A stretch of 64,000 nucleotides of DNA from Mercurialis annua (taxonomy: Eukaryota; Streptophyta; Magnoliopsida; Malpighiales; Euphorbiaceae): positions 42,190,651 through 42,254,650 of the forward strand of contig NC_065571.1 in the NCBI RefSeq assembly GCF_937616625.2, written 5' to 3'. Below the pieces are notes generated by a model that was given only the letters and a program-made list of their open reading frames with translations, was not told where the DNA came from and made no database searches. Made by a program: the position numbers and the translations under genes. Below, piece by piece: positions 10,888 through 23,871 of the stretch (its first letter is position 1; each line of letters begins with the position of its first letter).

Positions 10888-12763
10888 TGTTGGTCCTTTA
10901 CCGCAAGTATACGGTGTTGCAACTTGTAGTACTCGATAAGCACGAGATCGATCTCAAAAAGAGTGAATAAGCAATGACAAGAATGGATTAGATGTTATTC
11001 AATTTGTTTAACACAAAGATAACATTCGTTTTGGTTTTCAATAAGTAAAGAACTACAATTAACAAGTATTGGAAATTAAATTATAGGACTAACTAAACAA
11101 ACAATTAAGTAAACTTGGATTTAAAACAAGAGGTAAAAGAGTTCAAGGGTTGCTCACTAGGTCGGAAGTATCTCAGGAGTCGGGATTGCTAAGAGGGGCC
11201 GGTTTTGGGTCAAGTTATTCTAAAGTCCTAAATTCCGCTCTCTCGAGTCAAAAACTAGAAAAATTGCAACAAATTAACTAACCGACATCTAAATCGCCCT
11301 AACGTAATTAGATATTGAATGATCTAACAAATTACAATTAATCAAATAAACTTTAATGACCACCTATTTTCTAAACCGCCCTCGCATAATTAGGTCCTAG
11401 GTTCATGGTTAGTCGAGTCCGTCTCATTAATTGACCCTAGCCTAATTAATTAGACTACAATCCTAGGTTAATAGATCACACTAACCTAAGCATTAGGAAA
11501 ACCAAACCACAATAAGCCACAAGCCAATCATAACTCTAAAACCTATTCAACTAACAAGCTTACATTAACCCTGTCACGACCCAAATTATTGAGCCGAGAC
11601 TGGCGCTAGGGAATGGGAGTGGTAGCTCCGAAATCCGTAGCAAGCCTAAAATTATAAAAATGTTTTCGCAAATAATAATCATATAAGGACTAAACAAACG
11701 GAAGTACATACACAAATATATATACATACATATACACTAGTCGATCGATCAAACATATGGGCTTCTAACTTCCGTACCACGTACGTACTGGCCCCACGAT
11801 ACTATACACATACTAGTGTATCTAGGTCATATCACAGGTAACTGGTACCGTGAAACAAAACTGTAACTGGCGTAGCCTACAAAAAGATATAAACAAAGGC
11901 AGTAAATATATACAACAAACATAATAGACTATTGTCAATACCACGACTCTGTCAACCTACTACAACTCTATGAAAGTCGGGAACTATACATGCAACTATA
12001 GACTTCCGGACCCAAAAAGATGGACTCTAGCCAAGTCCAAACTCTAAGCACCTGAAATTGTTAAACAACAATGGGTCAGACTATGCTGAGTGAGATTACA
12101 TATTATTAACTGTCACGACCCAAATTTATGAGTCGCGACCGGCGCTAGGGAATGGGAGTGGTAGCTCCAAATCCCGTAGCAAGCCTAAAAACCTGTGTAA
12201 ATTTTTCGCAAATCAAAACATATTTCATATATTAAAATACATGTGACCCCACTTACAAATAATATCAGAGTTAAAACGCGTTATGCAATAGTATAGTTAA
12301 CAAATTCTAGACTACTGCGGACTGCTAGAATGAAAACATTCTTTTTCTTCTTGTACAAATCACTTCCGAGAATTAGAACTTCGCAAGATTGACCCTTCAA
12401 ATCATATCATGCTATCCCTGAAAAATAGGAGGAGCAACGGGGTCAGCATAAAACTGAGTGAGTTCACCAAATTGCACGCAATATCACACAAAGGGTTAAA
12501 ACCGTTGAAAACCCATTTTATATATAGAAAGTACTCTTTTGAAATCATATTGCATACCCACTTTACTTTCCTTCATAATTCTTTGTTTATTTTATAAACT
12601 TATAATTAAAAAGTATTTGTCGTCCTTGATTTCTTATTATGATATTGATATTTTTCTTTCTCGTTTTGTTGCATTAGTTTTCGACCGAATCTTAAATCTA
12701 AGTTTATATTATCGTGATTCTAAGTCGAATTAAATCATTGGCAAGTCTCTTGTGACTTGATCC

Positions 12764-13182
12764 TTATGGTTGGGTCCCGAGATAATTCAACCGAGTTACC
12801 CATAACCATATGGTACAGTCCCGAGATAATTCAACCGAGTTACTTGTACCATTTCTCAATCCCAAACGATCGTTAGGAGTCCCGAGATAATTCAACCGAG
12901 TTACTCCTAGACACGGGTCCCGAGATAGTTCAACCGAGTTACCTTCGTGTCTGCATTCGGACTCTGCACCCTGCAGGTCTTTTGAACTTAACTGTCGATT
13001 CATATGATTCCTATTGACATTTAATAGGAGTGTTTGTTCACATAGTGTCTCGATCTTGTTTCGTATTGATTCTCGATGTATCACAGTTACTTTTTATTTC
13101 GTATGAGTTCCGAGGATTATCATCGAGAATGGATGAGATACAGGTCCCGGGATAATTCTACCGAGTTCAACCTTGTATCTCA
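12764..13182 (-). repeat. Array of five hairpins with constant core and variable stems (LTR copy 1)
   Basis: Five copies of a core around GAGATAATTCAACCGAGTT lie at about 12776, 12820, 12881, 12919 and 13146. Each is bracketed by its own inverted repeat: TATGGTT with AACCATA (imperfect, small bulge); GGTACA (12812-12817) with TGTACC (12845-12850); TAGGAGT (12874-12880) with ACTCCTA (12903-12909); AGACACG (12909-12915) with CGTGTCT (12946-12952); TGAGATACA (13134-13142) with TGTATCTCA (13174-13182). Stem sequences are unrelated between units while pairing is kept, so a hairpin form in RNA or DNA appears to matter. Function unknown. Confidence 0.85.
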
Positions 13183-14892
13183 GTTCTTATTATTTTGTGT
13201 ACCGTAGTACAATTCTCATTTTACGTTTTTGTATTTTTTCGTTTTGTTATATTGATCCTTTATGGACCATGGCATGCACATTACAATCTACAAGCATACA
13301 TCTATAACACACGCACGTATGGGTATTTATTATGTTTGATAGTACATATCGGAATGTACTATATTTCCTTATTCATATTTGACCTGATACTTGTATATTA
13401 TTCGATATTCGATTTATTAGTACATATAGGAATGTACTGTACTTTTCTTATTTGTATTTGGTTCAATTTACGTTATTTTACTTTACCCATCCCTGGTACC
13501 TTAACATTTATGTTATTATCAAATTAATACATTACGATAAAACATCATTTTCAAAACATACATACGCATAAAATTCAAAACTAACTTTTGAGATATATAA
13601 ATATTCATATAGCTTTTCGTATTAAAATACGTAGCTTTATGAATATTAGCGAGTAATTTAAAGTGTACTCACCACTTGCTATCCAAATTCTTCAAATAAG
13701 CACGACGATATCTCAATCCGTACGCCTTGAGCCGTATCGATAGTCACTCGTCCAGTCTACGCAAATATAATAATAGCAAGAATTAATAAAATTCGAGCTA
13801 TATCTATTTGCTAAAAAGTTGGTTTTCTAGCCAACTTTAGCTATTAAAAACGCGTACTTAAAATAGTCCGACCCCTAAGCGAAACTGACATTCTTAAAGT
13901 TCGGAACGTCGCCTACAACTTTTGTTTAGGTCTCGGACTAAAACTAGCACTTGAAGGTGTCGGAAAATGATTCGGAAGTTGGTTCCCTGATTTAAACACT
14001 TTGGGGCTACACAAAAAGTCCACTAGGACTGCTACTTTGGGCCTTAAAACCGAGTATGTACAATGATCATTTTTCAAAACAAACTCGACATATTCAAACT
14101 TTATATTCATATCTACAACTTCCGTGAAGACTTCGACTAGTTTTGACATCTCGATTATTCACAATGAATTTCCAAATTTGACTCCTTAATTCTTTTTAAT
14201 CCAAATTCAGCATTTTCATGCACTTTTGAGCTTTAAAATCACTTATCTTAAAGCATCAAAACTGTGATTAAATTGTTAATATTTAATCTATGTAATATGT
14301 TCTACAATTCCATTTAGGTCCGAACTTGATTCGGTATGCGTAGGGGATCGGAAAACGTACTCGAACTGTCTATCCTGCACAATTTTAGAGCTGTTGGCAG
14401 CCCATAAATCTTCCTAGCAAGCCTACTTTGGCTTCTTGTACAGGGCATATTATGCCTCGTGGGGCGAAACCGAGTTGGTCGGAACTTAGTCCGATATGCA
14501 CCCACGCCATATGTACAATTTCCGACATGAAATACACCCCTAACGACCTCCGAAACCGCTCTCAAACTTAACTCGAACACAACTCTTAAAACAGTATTTT
14601 ATTAACATAAAATACGTTTAATCCATTTTTAATTCGACTTTTTCGAAGCCTATAACCTTTTTAACTTCGATAATTCATACTTTACACCTCCGACTATCCA
14701 GTTTATTTTTCTTATAATTTTTCCTTAAAATTAATAATTTTTCCAAAGTGACTAACTAGTCGACTTTGGGCCGACAAACGACATGCTTACAAACATCCAA
14801 TGACCAAACTTATTGTGTATTCTTATTCATCAACATCCCGACTACATTTTTCGTTCAGACCCGAACCAAATCCGAGGTGCCTACGGCCGGCT

Positions 14893-15028
14893 GGGAGCTG
14901 CCAAAACAGCTCCCATGGGCTGCCCTGTTTCTGGGCAGAAACAGCCCAGAAACAGGGCTGCATCTGCTCTGGTGAGCAGCCATGTTCTGCTCACCGGAGC
15001 AGATGGGTTTTGCTCATTTGAGCAGAAC
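14893..15028. repeat. GC-rich nested palindrome patch in LTR
   Basis: Successive inverted pairs: GGGAGCTG with CAGCTCCC, CTGTTTCTG with CAGAAACAG, CTGCTCTGG with related CCGGAGCAG, and TTCTGCTC with GAGCAGAA. An identical patch lies at 22173-22308 in the other LTR. The surrounding LTR is AT-rich, so the patch stands out by composition. Confidence 0.75.
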
Positions 15029-16155
15029 TACCACTTCCGTGGTAAAGTCCGACATGCCCTCTTTCATCCCGACCTATTTCCAGCCATTAATATCGACTCT
15101 AAACCGTTCAAATCAGCCCTCAAACATCACTCCTCACAACAATTCATACCAGTTTATAACTCAGCTTTAACCTTAACAAAACCTATCCAATTCATCACCA
15201 AAGTTCATAATTCAGACTTTTATACCTTGGGTGATGTCTTAGCTCCATGGCCGAACTGAATTCCTCCAAAGATCATGATCATTTCTTCAAAATTCTAGCT
15301 CTAAACACAACATGTACCTCCTAATCAATCAAATACACATAGTTAACTTCATAGCTCCAAAAACCCTAGTTTTTCCATATCAATTTACATATAATATAAC
15401 CATAGAACTCAGAATTTGTTAGCTTACCTTAGTTGCTTATTGCCTTATGATCATTTTGCCTCCAAAATCATCAAATTTGGTTGAGAAATCATGGGGTTTG
15501 GGATGGAGGTAAGGGTTCGGCACTTTTGAGAGGAAAAATGGAGTTTTGGGGCATTTGTTTTGGTGTCTTAGAGTCAAATGATGAAGTTGATGATTCAATC
15601 CCTTCTTAATGAAGTAAATGACATCAATAGTTGGCTTAATATCCATTTAAGCTCAAGGCTAAATTGTACTTTAACACAAATCCTTAATAAACCGACGTGC
15701 TCGCTTCTAATTCAATTTCGTAAATTTACAAAACTTTAACGATAATTCCATAACGATAAATAAAGAACTTTTTCCATATTATTTATCGATCCAAGTCCAA
15801 TAATTTATTTATTTAATTTTCTTTTTCCGAATATCCAAATTCCGCTTAATAAAATATTTTTGTCTAAATTTCACGAAATTTAATTTTATATCCATAAATT
15901 TATTTTACGATCTCTATCGTAAAATTGATTAGCTCGGGACTTTCCAATATTTTATTTTATTTTCTTTAGTCCCAATTAAATTCAACTTCTCGCATAATAA
16001 TTTTCCATTTAGATAATTATTTTTCGATAATTCCAATAGACCATCTTCGGTCTAAGTCCTTATTATCCAATCCTAATCTGATTTTCTCGTTCTTAATCTT
16101 TACGATTATGCCTCGTGGCACTACACGTAATACCTCAAAAATTTAGGTTATTACA

Positions 16156-16171
16156 ATCTTCCCCCCCTTTT
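16156..16171 (-). other. Polypurine tract of the LARD
   Basis: On the minus strand this reads AAAGGGGGGGAAGAT immediately before the LTR's TGTAATAACC. This is the expected position and composition of the plus-strand primer site. Confidence 0.85.
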
Positions 16172-19100
16172 AAAAATTCGTCCTCGAATTTTCATAATCT
16201 TCTAATATCACTTAACCAATCCTCGTTCAAACCTTATCATTCACTTCCTTCCACACTTCCGCTGCGATACTCTGATTAGTTATTCACTAACTGTTGACTT
16301 TACAATTAGATTTATACGGTCATCTCGATATACTTATCGAGTAACTTCTTATGCTAACAATCCTAACCATCTTGTTACTTCTTGATTCATAACTATTATG
16401 AATTAATTCTCTTTATTCGACCTTTTTGAACAACATATGTTTGTTCGTAGGGTTCATATCCCCTGACGTAACTAACTTCTATGTTCGATTTCCTCGTCCT
16501 AGAGGTAAACGTGCTTCGAGTTTAATCATGGCCGCTATCACTTTACATGTTTGTAAAGTAGCATCGTTGTTCTTGTATTTAATATACAAGACCGACATTA
16601 GAGATTTGCAATTCAAATATCGATATGTTGCGATTCGCATTACACTACTCGTCGTTCTATATACTTGTCGTGTTACATACGTATGTTTTCATATAGGCCT
16701 AACAAGGTGATCAGTCTTGTTCTATGCCTCTATATACAGAGTCTCTGTCTGAGCTTACTTACGTTGGAAAACTCATCCGTTTAAAATCACGATACTTTTC
16801 ATTTCTCAAATCATGTCATAATTGTGCGCCGGTGTGATGACTTCTCTCATCACAAGAGTTGCAATGACACTCCTCTTTTTCATTTTCAAACATACACAAT
16901 GTATATGATGCATGTCCTATTAGTGAATGCAATATGGATGTAGTGATGCAATTCTATTCGTGTCAATGCTATGTTTTTATAATTCGTGTCCGGGCACAAT
17001 TATGTCTTTTCAAAACATTTTATTTCGATCAAATACTTTTCTTTTCATAAAACGGGATTTACGTAAGTTTTTCTCGACATAAGACTATGCACTATCTATC
17101 GATTATCGTTCTATCGTTCGCAATCTATATACATCTTTTGCATATGAAAAGATGTAGTTCTATCCGTCTGCTTCCGACGTCGTTCGAAAGGTACACCCTA
17201 AGCGTTCGTGTTTACACTAGACTATCTCAAAAGTTTTGATCACTATTGAGCTTCTAGCGTTCGGACTTCATGATGTTCGTTTCGATTACATCGTCTATCT
17301 GGTTTTGTCTAACTAGACGTCATCGTGACAACTCTGTCTTCTAAGAAGAAAGTTGATTCGCGTTACCCGTGGTATCCTATAACACGGGGTGTTGCATTAT
17401 TTCACATAATGAATTTACTACTTCCATGGTACGCATTCGTTCGTCACAACTTAACATCTATCTATGTCCTTTCTACCGCATTGCGAGACAGAAGATTTTC
17501 AAGGTTGGTAACTTCCTTATTTCGATTGCAAACCAATGATTCTAGCCTTCTTGGCTACTTTTATAGTATATATTTCGTATGAATCCGACTATATCATCTC
17601 TTTACTTCTCTTATACTTCTTGATCATTTCATATCATAATTCTTGTATTAATCTTTATCGTGTCTCTTAGTTTACAAAAGACACTTTGTTTACTCATTCT
17701 CGATAAGTTTCTCAATTCATCAAGTTCTTCTTGTCATGTGCTGCCTTCGGCAGTGTCTCTACTTGCATGTCTATCACTTATCTTGATTATTGATTTTCGG
17801 GTCTATTAACTCACTATTTTCCATTTGTCCTTGTTTATCTCCTTATTTTTGCGGGGAGCTTTGCCCATTCCTATGGCACTTGTTAATATCCTTTGCAATC
17901 TTTATGATATCTTTATCCTTGTGATTATTATCGTGTTTGAATCCTCTTTGTCATCGTATTGGCATCTTATGACTTATTCTCACCAAGTCTCCTTTGGACA
18001 ATGTTTTCTTTTTCATCGTATTTTCACTATTCGCAACAAAGCGAATTCGTCCTTTAGGTTATTATTAACTATAGCATTAACCCTTGGGTTAATCTTATCG
18101 TTAATATCTTACTTCTCACTTATTTTCACCGTTTGTCATTCGTCTTCTTGGAATTCACAAGCAGTTTCTTCCACTTCTTTAGTAATTTATGTATGTCAAT
18201 ATCGAACCTCTATATGTGTTCCTCTCTACATATTGATACTATCTTTGTATCTATCGTCCTATTATTGGCATACAATTCCATGCATCAGTTACTTCTACTG
18301 CTGACTGGTACCTATTGAGGTTGGGCTGTTGTGGCACTCCCGGTGCCCGTATATGTCCTCTTGGTCTATACTAAGTTCCTTTAACCTTCGTCTCGTCACT
18401 GGCCTCTACCGACCGAACGGGCTGGGTTGTATTCGCCTTTATTGCTTCTCGCTTCTTCTCAGGCCCATACACTTATTGTGCAATGGCACACGCTCATGTA
18501 GTTCTCTGTTCATAGTTTGTTGAATATATAAAAGAATCCCGATGAATTCTTTAAAATATATCACACACTAGTCATCACAACTTACCATCATTAGCGTAAT
18601 TTGGACCTTAGGAATGTCTCCTTCCTTTAGGTCTCTTATGACCTCGTTTCGTATTATAAATCTTATGAGTATCCACTCATTATAGACTTAGAAAACATCA
18701 GAACATATACACGCATCGTATATGCTTCGTGCGTATCACTATCATAGCTATGAGCATCTATGTTAATCGACTTCAAAGAAAATTTGTGTCCCCTAGATTT
18801 TCTTTGGCTATGCCGCGTATCATAAGTCTTGTAAGCATTCCGCTTATCATAGACTTCATAAAACAAGCAGCGTTTAATCATAAGGCACAATCATATTCAC
18901 ACCAATCAATCACAAACATATACGTTCCATATATCTTACACTTAGTTACAGGTTTACGTACCTGCAAGCATACCACTCTCCTGAGTGATCGCGCTGCCAA
19001 AACCATACATAACTCATAAATCATATACTTTCCAATCACTCAATTCAATCATAGTCCATAACAATATTCTTTCATCATATAAGTCTCGAGAGTATATAAC

Positions 19101-19369
19101 TCTTCGCAGACTAAAAATACTCGAAAGCGTATTGCTTACTCGAGTAAACACAAAACATAATTTGTGCTCATGCATACTCCTATCTCGACTCCTAATAGCA
19201 CATATAGGAGGGGACGTCTTTGTAAAACGTTTGAAAAAAATCGATGAAAAAAATGATAACGTTCAAAAGACATGACTGGAAATCCCTATAATCCGCAGTA
19301 GTTCCTAGGTATTGATCGACACTTCCCTATACTTCAATCACAAAAGAACAATGGCCTAGGAACACTAAA
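16172..19369 (-). other. Non-coding interior of the LARD
   Basis: No retroviral-type domain is found in any frame. The longest frame (17825-18304, 159 codons, plus strand) is rich in Ser, Leu and Ile, resembles no gag or pol protein, and runs against the element's transcription, so it is taken as chance. Confidence 0.75.
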
Positions 19370-19386
19370 CCATTGCTCTGATACCA
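19370..19386 (-). other. Primer-binding site of the LARD
   Basis: On the minus strand TGGTATCAGAGCAATGG follows the 5' LTR after a 4-base spacer. TGGTATCAGAGC is complementary to the 3' end of plant initiator Met-tRNA, the usual primer of many Gypsy and Copia elements. Confidence 0.9.
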
Positions 19387-20043
19387 CCTTTGTCACGACC
19401 CAAATTTATGAGTCGCGACCGGCGCTAGGGAATGGGAGTGGTAGCTCCAAATCCCGTAGCAAGCCTAAAAACCTGTGTAAATTTTTCGCAAATCAAAACA
19501 TAGTTCATATATTAAAATACATGTGACCCCACTTACAAATAATATCAGAGTTAAAACGCGTTATGCAATAGTATAGTTAACAAATTCTAGACTACTGCGG
19601 ACTGCTAGAATGAAAACATTCTTTTTCTTCTTGTACAAATCACTTCCGAGAATTAGAACTTCGGAAGATTGACCCTTCAAATCATATCATGCTATCCCTG
19701 AAAAATAGGAGGAGCAACGGGGTCAGCATAAAACTGAGTGAGTTCACCAAATTGCACGCAATATCACACAAAGGGTTAAAACCGTTGAAAACCCATTTTA
19801 TATATAGAAAATACTCTTTTGAAATCATATTGCATACCCACTTTACTTTCCTTCATAATTCTTTGTTTATTTCATAAACTTATAATTTAAAAGTATTTGT
19901 CTTCCTTGATTTCTTATTATGATATTGATATTTTTCTTTCTCGTTTTGTTGCATTAGTTTTCGACCGAATCTTAAATCTAAGTTTATATTATCGTGATTC
20001 TAAGTCGAATTAAATCATCGGCAAGTCTCTTGTGACTTGATCC

Positions 20044-20462
20044 TTATGGTTGGGTCCCGAGATAATTCAACCGAGTTACCCATAACCATATGGTACAGTC
20101 CCGAGATAATTCAACCGAGTTACTTGTACCGTTTCTCAATCCCAAACGATCGTTAGGAGTCCCGAGATAATTCAACCGAGTTAATCCTAGACACGGGTCC
20201 CGAGATAGTTCAACCGAGTTACCTTCGTGTCTGCATTCGGACTCTGCACCCTGCAGGTCTTTTGAACTTAACTGTCGATTCATATGATTCCTATTGACAT
20301 TTAATAGGAGTGTTTGTTCACATAGTGTCTCGATCTTGTTTCGTATTGATTCTCGATGTATCACAGTTACTTTTTATTTCGTATGAGTTCCGAGGATTAT
20401 CATCGAGAATGGATGAGATACAGGTCCCGGGATAATTCTACCGAGTTCAACCTTGTATCTCA
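20044..20462 (-). repeat. Hairpin array (LTR copy 2)
   Basis: The same five core-plus-stem units as at 12764-13182. One substitution (near 20182) changes a base beside the third unit's right arm; the paired arms themselves are otherwise unchanged. Confidence 0.85.
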
Positions 20463-22172
20463 GTTCTTATTATTTTGTGTACCGTAGTACAATTCTCATT
20501 TTACGTTTTTGTATTTTTTCGTTTTGTTATATTGATCCTTTATGGACCATGACATGCACATTACAATCTACAAGCATACATCTATAACACACGCACGTAT
20601 GGGTATTTATTATGTTTGATAGTACATATCGGAATGTACTATATTTCCTTATTCATATTTGACCTGATACTTGTATATTATTCGATATTCGATTTATTAG
20701 TACATATAGGAATGTACTGTACTTTTCTTATTTGTATTTGGTTCAATTTACGTTATTTTACTTTACCCATCCCCGGTACCTTAACATTTATGTTATTATC
20801 AAATTAATACATTACGATAAAACATCATTTTCAAAACATACATACGCATAAAATTCAAAACAAACTTTTGAGATATATAAATATTCATATAGCTTTTCGT
20901 ATTAAAATACGTAGCTTTATGAATATTAGCGAGTAATTTAAAGTGTACTCACCACTTGCTATCCAAATTCTTCAAATAAGCACGACGATATCTCAATCCG
21001 TACGCCTTGAGCCGTATCGATAGTCACTCGTCCAGTCTACGCAAATATAATAATAGCAAGAATTAATAAAATTCGAGCTATATCTATTTGCTAAAAAGTT
21101 GGTTTTCTAGCCAACTTTAGCTATTAAAAACGCGTACTTAAAATAGTCCGACCCCTAAGCGAAACTGACATTCTTAAAGTTCGGAACGTCGCCTACAACT
21201 TTCGTTTAGGTCTCGGACTAAAACTAGCACTTGAAGGTGTCGGAAAATGATTCGGAAGTTGGTTCCCTGATTTAAACACTTTGGGGCTACACAAAAAGTC
21301 CACTAGGACTGCTACTTTGGGCCTTAAAACCGAGTATGTACAATGATCATTTTTCAAAACAAACTCGACATATTCAAACTTTATATTCATATCTACAACT
21401 TCCGTGAAGACTTCGACTAGTTTTGACATCTCGATTATTCACAATGAATTTCCAAAGTTGACTCCTTAATTCTTTTTAATCCAAATTCAGCATTTTCATG
21501 CACTTTTGAGCTTTAAAATCACTTATCTTAAAGCATCAAAACTGTGATTAAATTGTTAATATTTAATCTATGTAATATGTTCTACAATTCCATTTAGGTC
21601 CGAACTTGATTCGGTATGCGTAGGGGATCGGAAAACGTACTCGAACTGTCTATCCTGCACAATTTTAGAGCTGTTGGCAGCCCATAAATCTTCCTAGCAA
21701 GCCTACTTTGGCTTCTTGTACAGGGCATATTATGCCTCGTGGGGCGAAACCGAGTTGGTCGGAACTTAGTCCGATATGCACCCACGCCATATGTACAATT
21801 TCCGACATGAAATACACCCCTAACGACCTCCGAAACCGCTCTCAAACTTAACTCGAACACAACTCTTAAAACAGTATTTTATTAACATAAAATACGTTTA
21901 ATCCATTTTTAATTCGACTTTTTCGAAGCCTATAACCTTTTTAACTTCGATAATTCATACTTTACACCTCCGACTATCCAGTTTATTTTTCTTATAATTT
22001 TTCCTTAAAATTAATAATTTTTCCAAAGTGACTAACTAGTCGACTTTGGGCCGACAAACGACATGCTTACAAACATCCAATGACCAAACTTATTGTGTAT
22101 TCTTATTCATCAACATCCCGACTACATTTTTCGTTAAGAACCGAACCAAATCCGAGGTGCCTACGGCCGGCT

Positions 22173-22308
22173 GGGAGCTGCCAAAACAGCTCCCATGGGC
22201 TGCCCTGTTTCTGGGCAGAAACAGCCCAGAAACAGGGCTGCATCTGCTCTGGTGAGCAGCCATGTTCTGCTCACCGGAGCAGATGGGTTTTGCTCATTTG
22301 AGCAGAAC
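22173..22308. repeat. GC-rich palindrome patch (LTR copy 2)
   Basis: Second copy of the patch at 14893-15028, without visible change inside the inverted pairs. Confidence 0.75.
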
Positions 22309-23594
22309 TACCACTTCCGTGGTAAAGTCCGACATGCCCTCTTTCATCCCGACCTATTTCCAGCCATTAATATCGACTCTAAACCGTTCAAATCAGCCCT
22401 CAAACATCACTCCTCACAACAATTCATACCAGTTTATAACTCAGCTTTAACCTTAACAAAACCTATCCAATTCATCACCAAAGTTCATAATTCAGACTTT
22501 TATACCTTGGGTGATGTCTTAGCTCCATGGCCGAACTGAATTCCTCCAAAGATCATGATCATTTCTTCAAAATTCTAGCTCTAAACACAACATGTACCTC
22601 CTAATCAATCAAATACACATAGTTAACTTCATAGCTCCAAAAACCCTAGTTTTTCCATATCAATTTACATATAATATAACCATAGAACTCAGAATTTGTT
22701 AGCTTACCTTAGTTGCTTATTGCCTTATGATCATTTTGCCTCCAAAATCATCAAATTTGGTTGAGAAATCATGGGGTTTGGGATGGAGGTAAGGGTTCGG
22801 CACTTTTGAGAGGAAAAATGGAGTTTTGGGGCATTTGTTTTGGTGTCTTAGAGTCAAATGATGAAGTTGATGATTCAATCCCTTCTTAATGAAGTAAATG
22901 ACATCAATAGTTGGCTTAATATCCATTTAAGCTCAAGGCTAAATTGTACTTTAACACAAATCCTTAATAAACCGACGTGCTCGCTTCTAATTCAATTTCG
23001 TAAATTTACAAAACTTTAACGATAATTCCATAACGATAAATAAAGAACTTTTTCCATATTATTTATCGATCCAAGTCCAATAATTTATTTATTTAATTTT
23101 CTTTTTCCGAATATCCAAATTCCGCTTAATAAAATATTTTTGTCTAAATTTCACGAAATTTAATTTTATATCCATAAATTTATTTTACGATCTCTATCGT
23201 AAAATTGATTAGCTCGGGACTTTCCAATATTTTATTTTATTTTCTTTAGTCCCAATTAAATTCAACTTCTCGCATAATAATTTTCCATTTAGATAATTAT
23301 TTTTCGATAATTCCAATAGACCATCTTCGGTCTAAGTCCTTATTATCCAATCCTAATCTGATTTTCTCGTTCTTAATCTTTACGATTATGCCTCGTGGCA
23401 CTACACGTAATACCTCAAAAATTTAGGTTATTACATTAACGGTATTATAAACATAACAACGCATTTAAAAAATCATTTATACAATATACGATATAAGCGA
23501 AGCATTTGATACGATCGAAACGCTAATATTATAATGATCCTAAACTAGGTATTTCCTAGTATTCACAAGCGATAATAATTTCTCAAGTCCCGTT

Positions 23595-23791
23595 GGTAAG
23601 GTGCCGGGATAGTTCAACCGCGTTTTAACCTTTACTAGGTGGTACTGTCCAAAATAGTTCAACCAAGTTTTACCAGTACTAATACTCAATCTAAACGATC
23701 GATCGACATGTGAGTGACCGGATAGTTCGACCGAGTTCAACCCACTAGACATAGGTCCAGGATAGTTCGACCGAGTTTCAACCTTGTGTCT
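23595..23791 (-). repeat. Hairpin array of solo LTR 2, related core and different stems
   Basis: Four units share a core like GGATAGTTCGACCGAGTT. Flanking arms pair within each unit: GTAAGGT with ACCTTTAC (one bulge), GTACTG (23642-23647) with CAGTAC (23674-23679), AGTG with CACT plus weaker outer pairing, and TAGACA with TGTCTA. The core is recognisably that of the LARD array at 12764, but the stems differ again. Confidence 0.7.
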
Positions 23792-23836
23792 AACACAAAC
23801 AAGTAAGTCTAATTCTATTTGTTAGGACTTATCCGA

Positions 23837-23871
23837 CACTGGTGATCACACAGCCTATTGTCACCCAATAG
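23837..23871 (-). repeat. Shared LTR stem-loop module
   Basis: On the minus strand CTATTGGGTGACAATAG is followed by GCTGTGTGATCACCAGTG. The same two-part module occurs at 43411-43446, 51717-51754 and 58954-58991 in otherwise dissimilar LTRs. Confidence 0.7.

Larger units (their letters stand above)
12111..16155 (-). repeat. LARD 3' LTR (left in window)
   Basis: 4,045 bp. On the minus strand it runs from TGTAATAACC (16155) to GGGTCGTGACA (12111). It carries the hairpin array 12764-13182 and a GC-rich palindrome patch 14893-15028. Small open frames in it (for example 14766-15259) recur identically in the other LTR and resemble no known protein. Confidence 0.93.
12111..23435 (-). mobile_element. 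LARD-type non-autonomous LTR retrotransposon, complete and young
   Basis: The element is 11,325 bp. Two LTRs of exactly 4,045 bp (12111-16155, 19391-23435) flank a 3,235-bp interior. TTAAC occurs on both outer sides (12106-12110, 23436-23440). The primer-binding site (19370-19386) and polypurine tract (16156-16171) put it on the minus strand. The LTRs start TG and end CA and differ at only about 16 sites by eye (near 0.4%), so insertion is recent. No gag, protease, reverse transcriptase or integrase frame is found on either strand, so it must be mobilised in trans. Very long LTRs with a non-coding interior match the LARD class; the Met-tRNA-type binding site fits Gypsy-related parents. Confidence 0.93.
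19391..23435 (-). repeat. LARD 5' LTR (right in window)
   Basis: 4,045 bp, the same length as the other LTR and nearly identical. Differences seen include 12384/19664, 12902/20182 and a two-base difference near 14857/22137. Promoter activity would be expected here, but I cannot place the transcription start. Confidence 0.93.

Noticed and set aside
13195..13527. 110-codon hydrophobic frame next to the hairpin array
   Set aside because: Low-complexity, only partly kept in the other LTR because of substitutions, no homology recognised.
14766..15259. Overlapping frames of 62-148 codons in the LARD LTR
   Set aside because: They lie over the palindrome patch, use several frames at once, recur in both LTRs and run against the element's transcription.
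17825..18304. 159-codon frame in the LARD interior
   Set aside because: Low-complexity hydrophobic composition, opposite strand to the element, no gag or pol signature.
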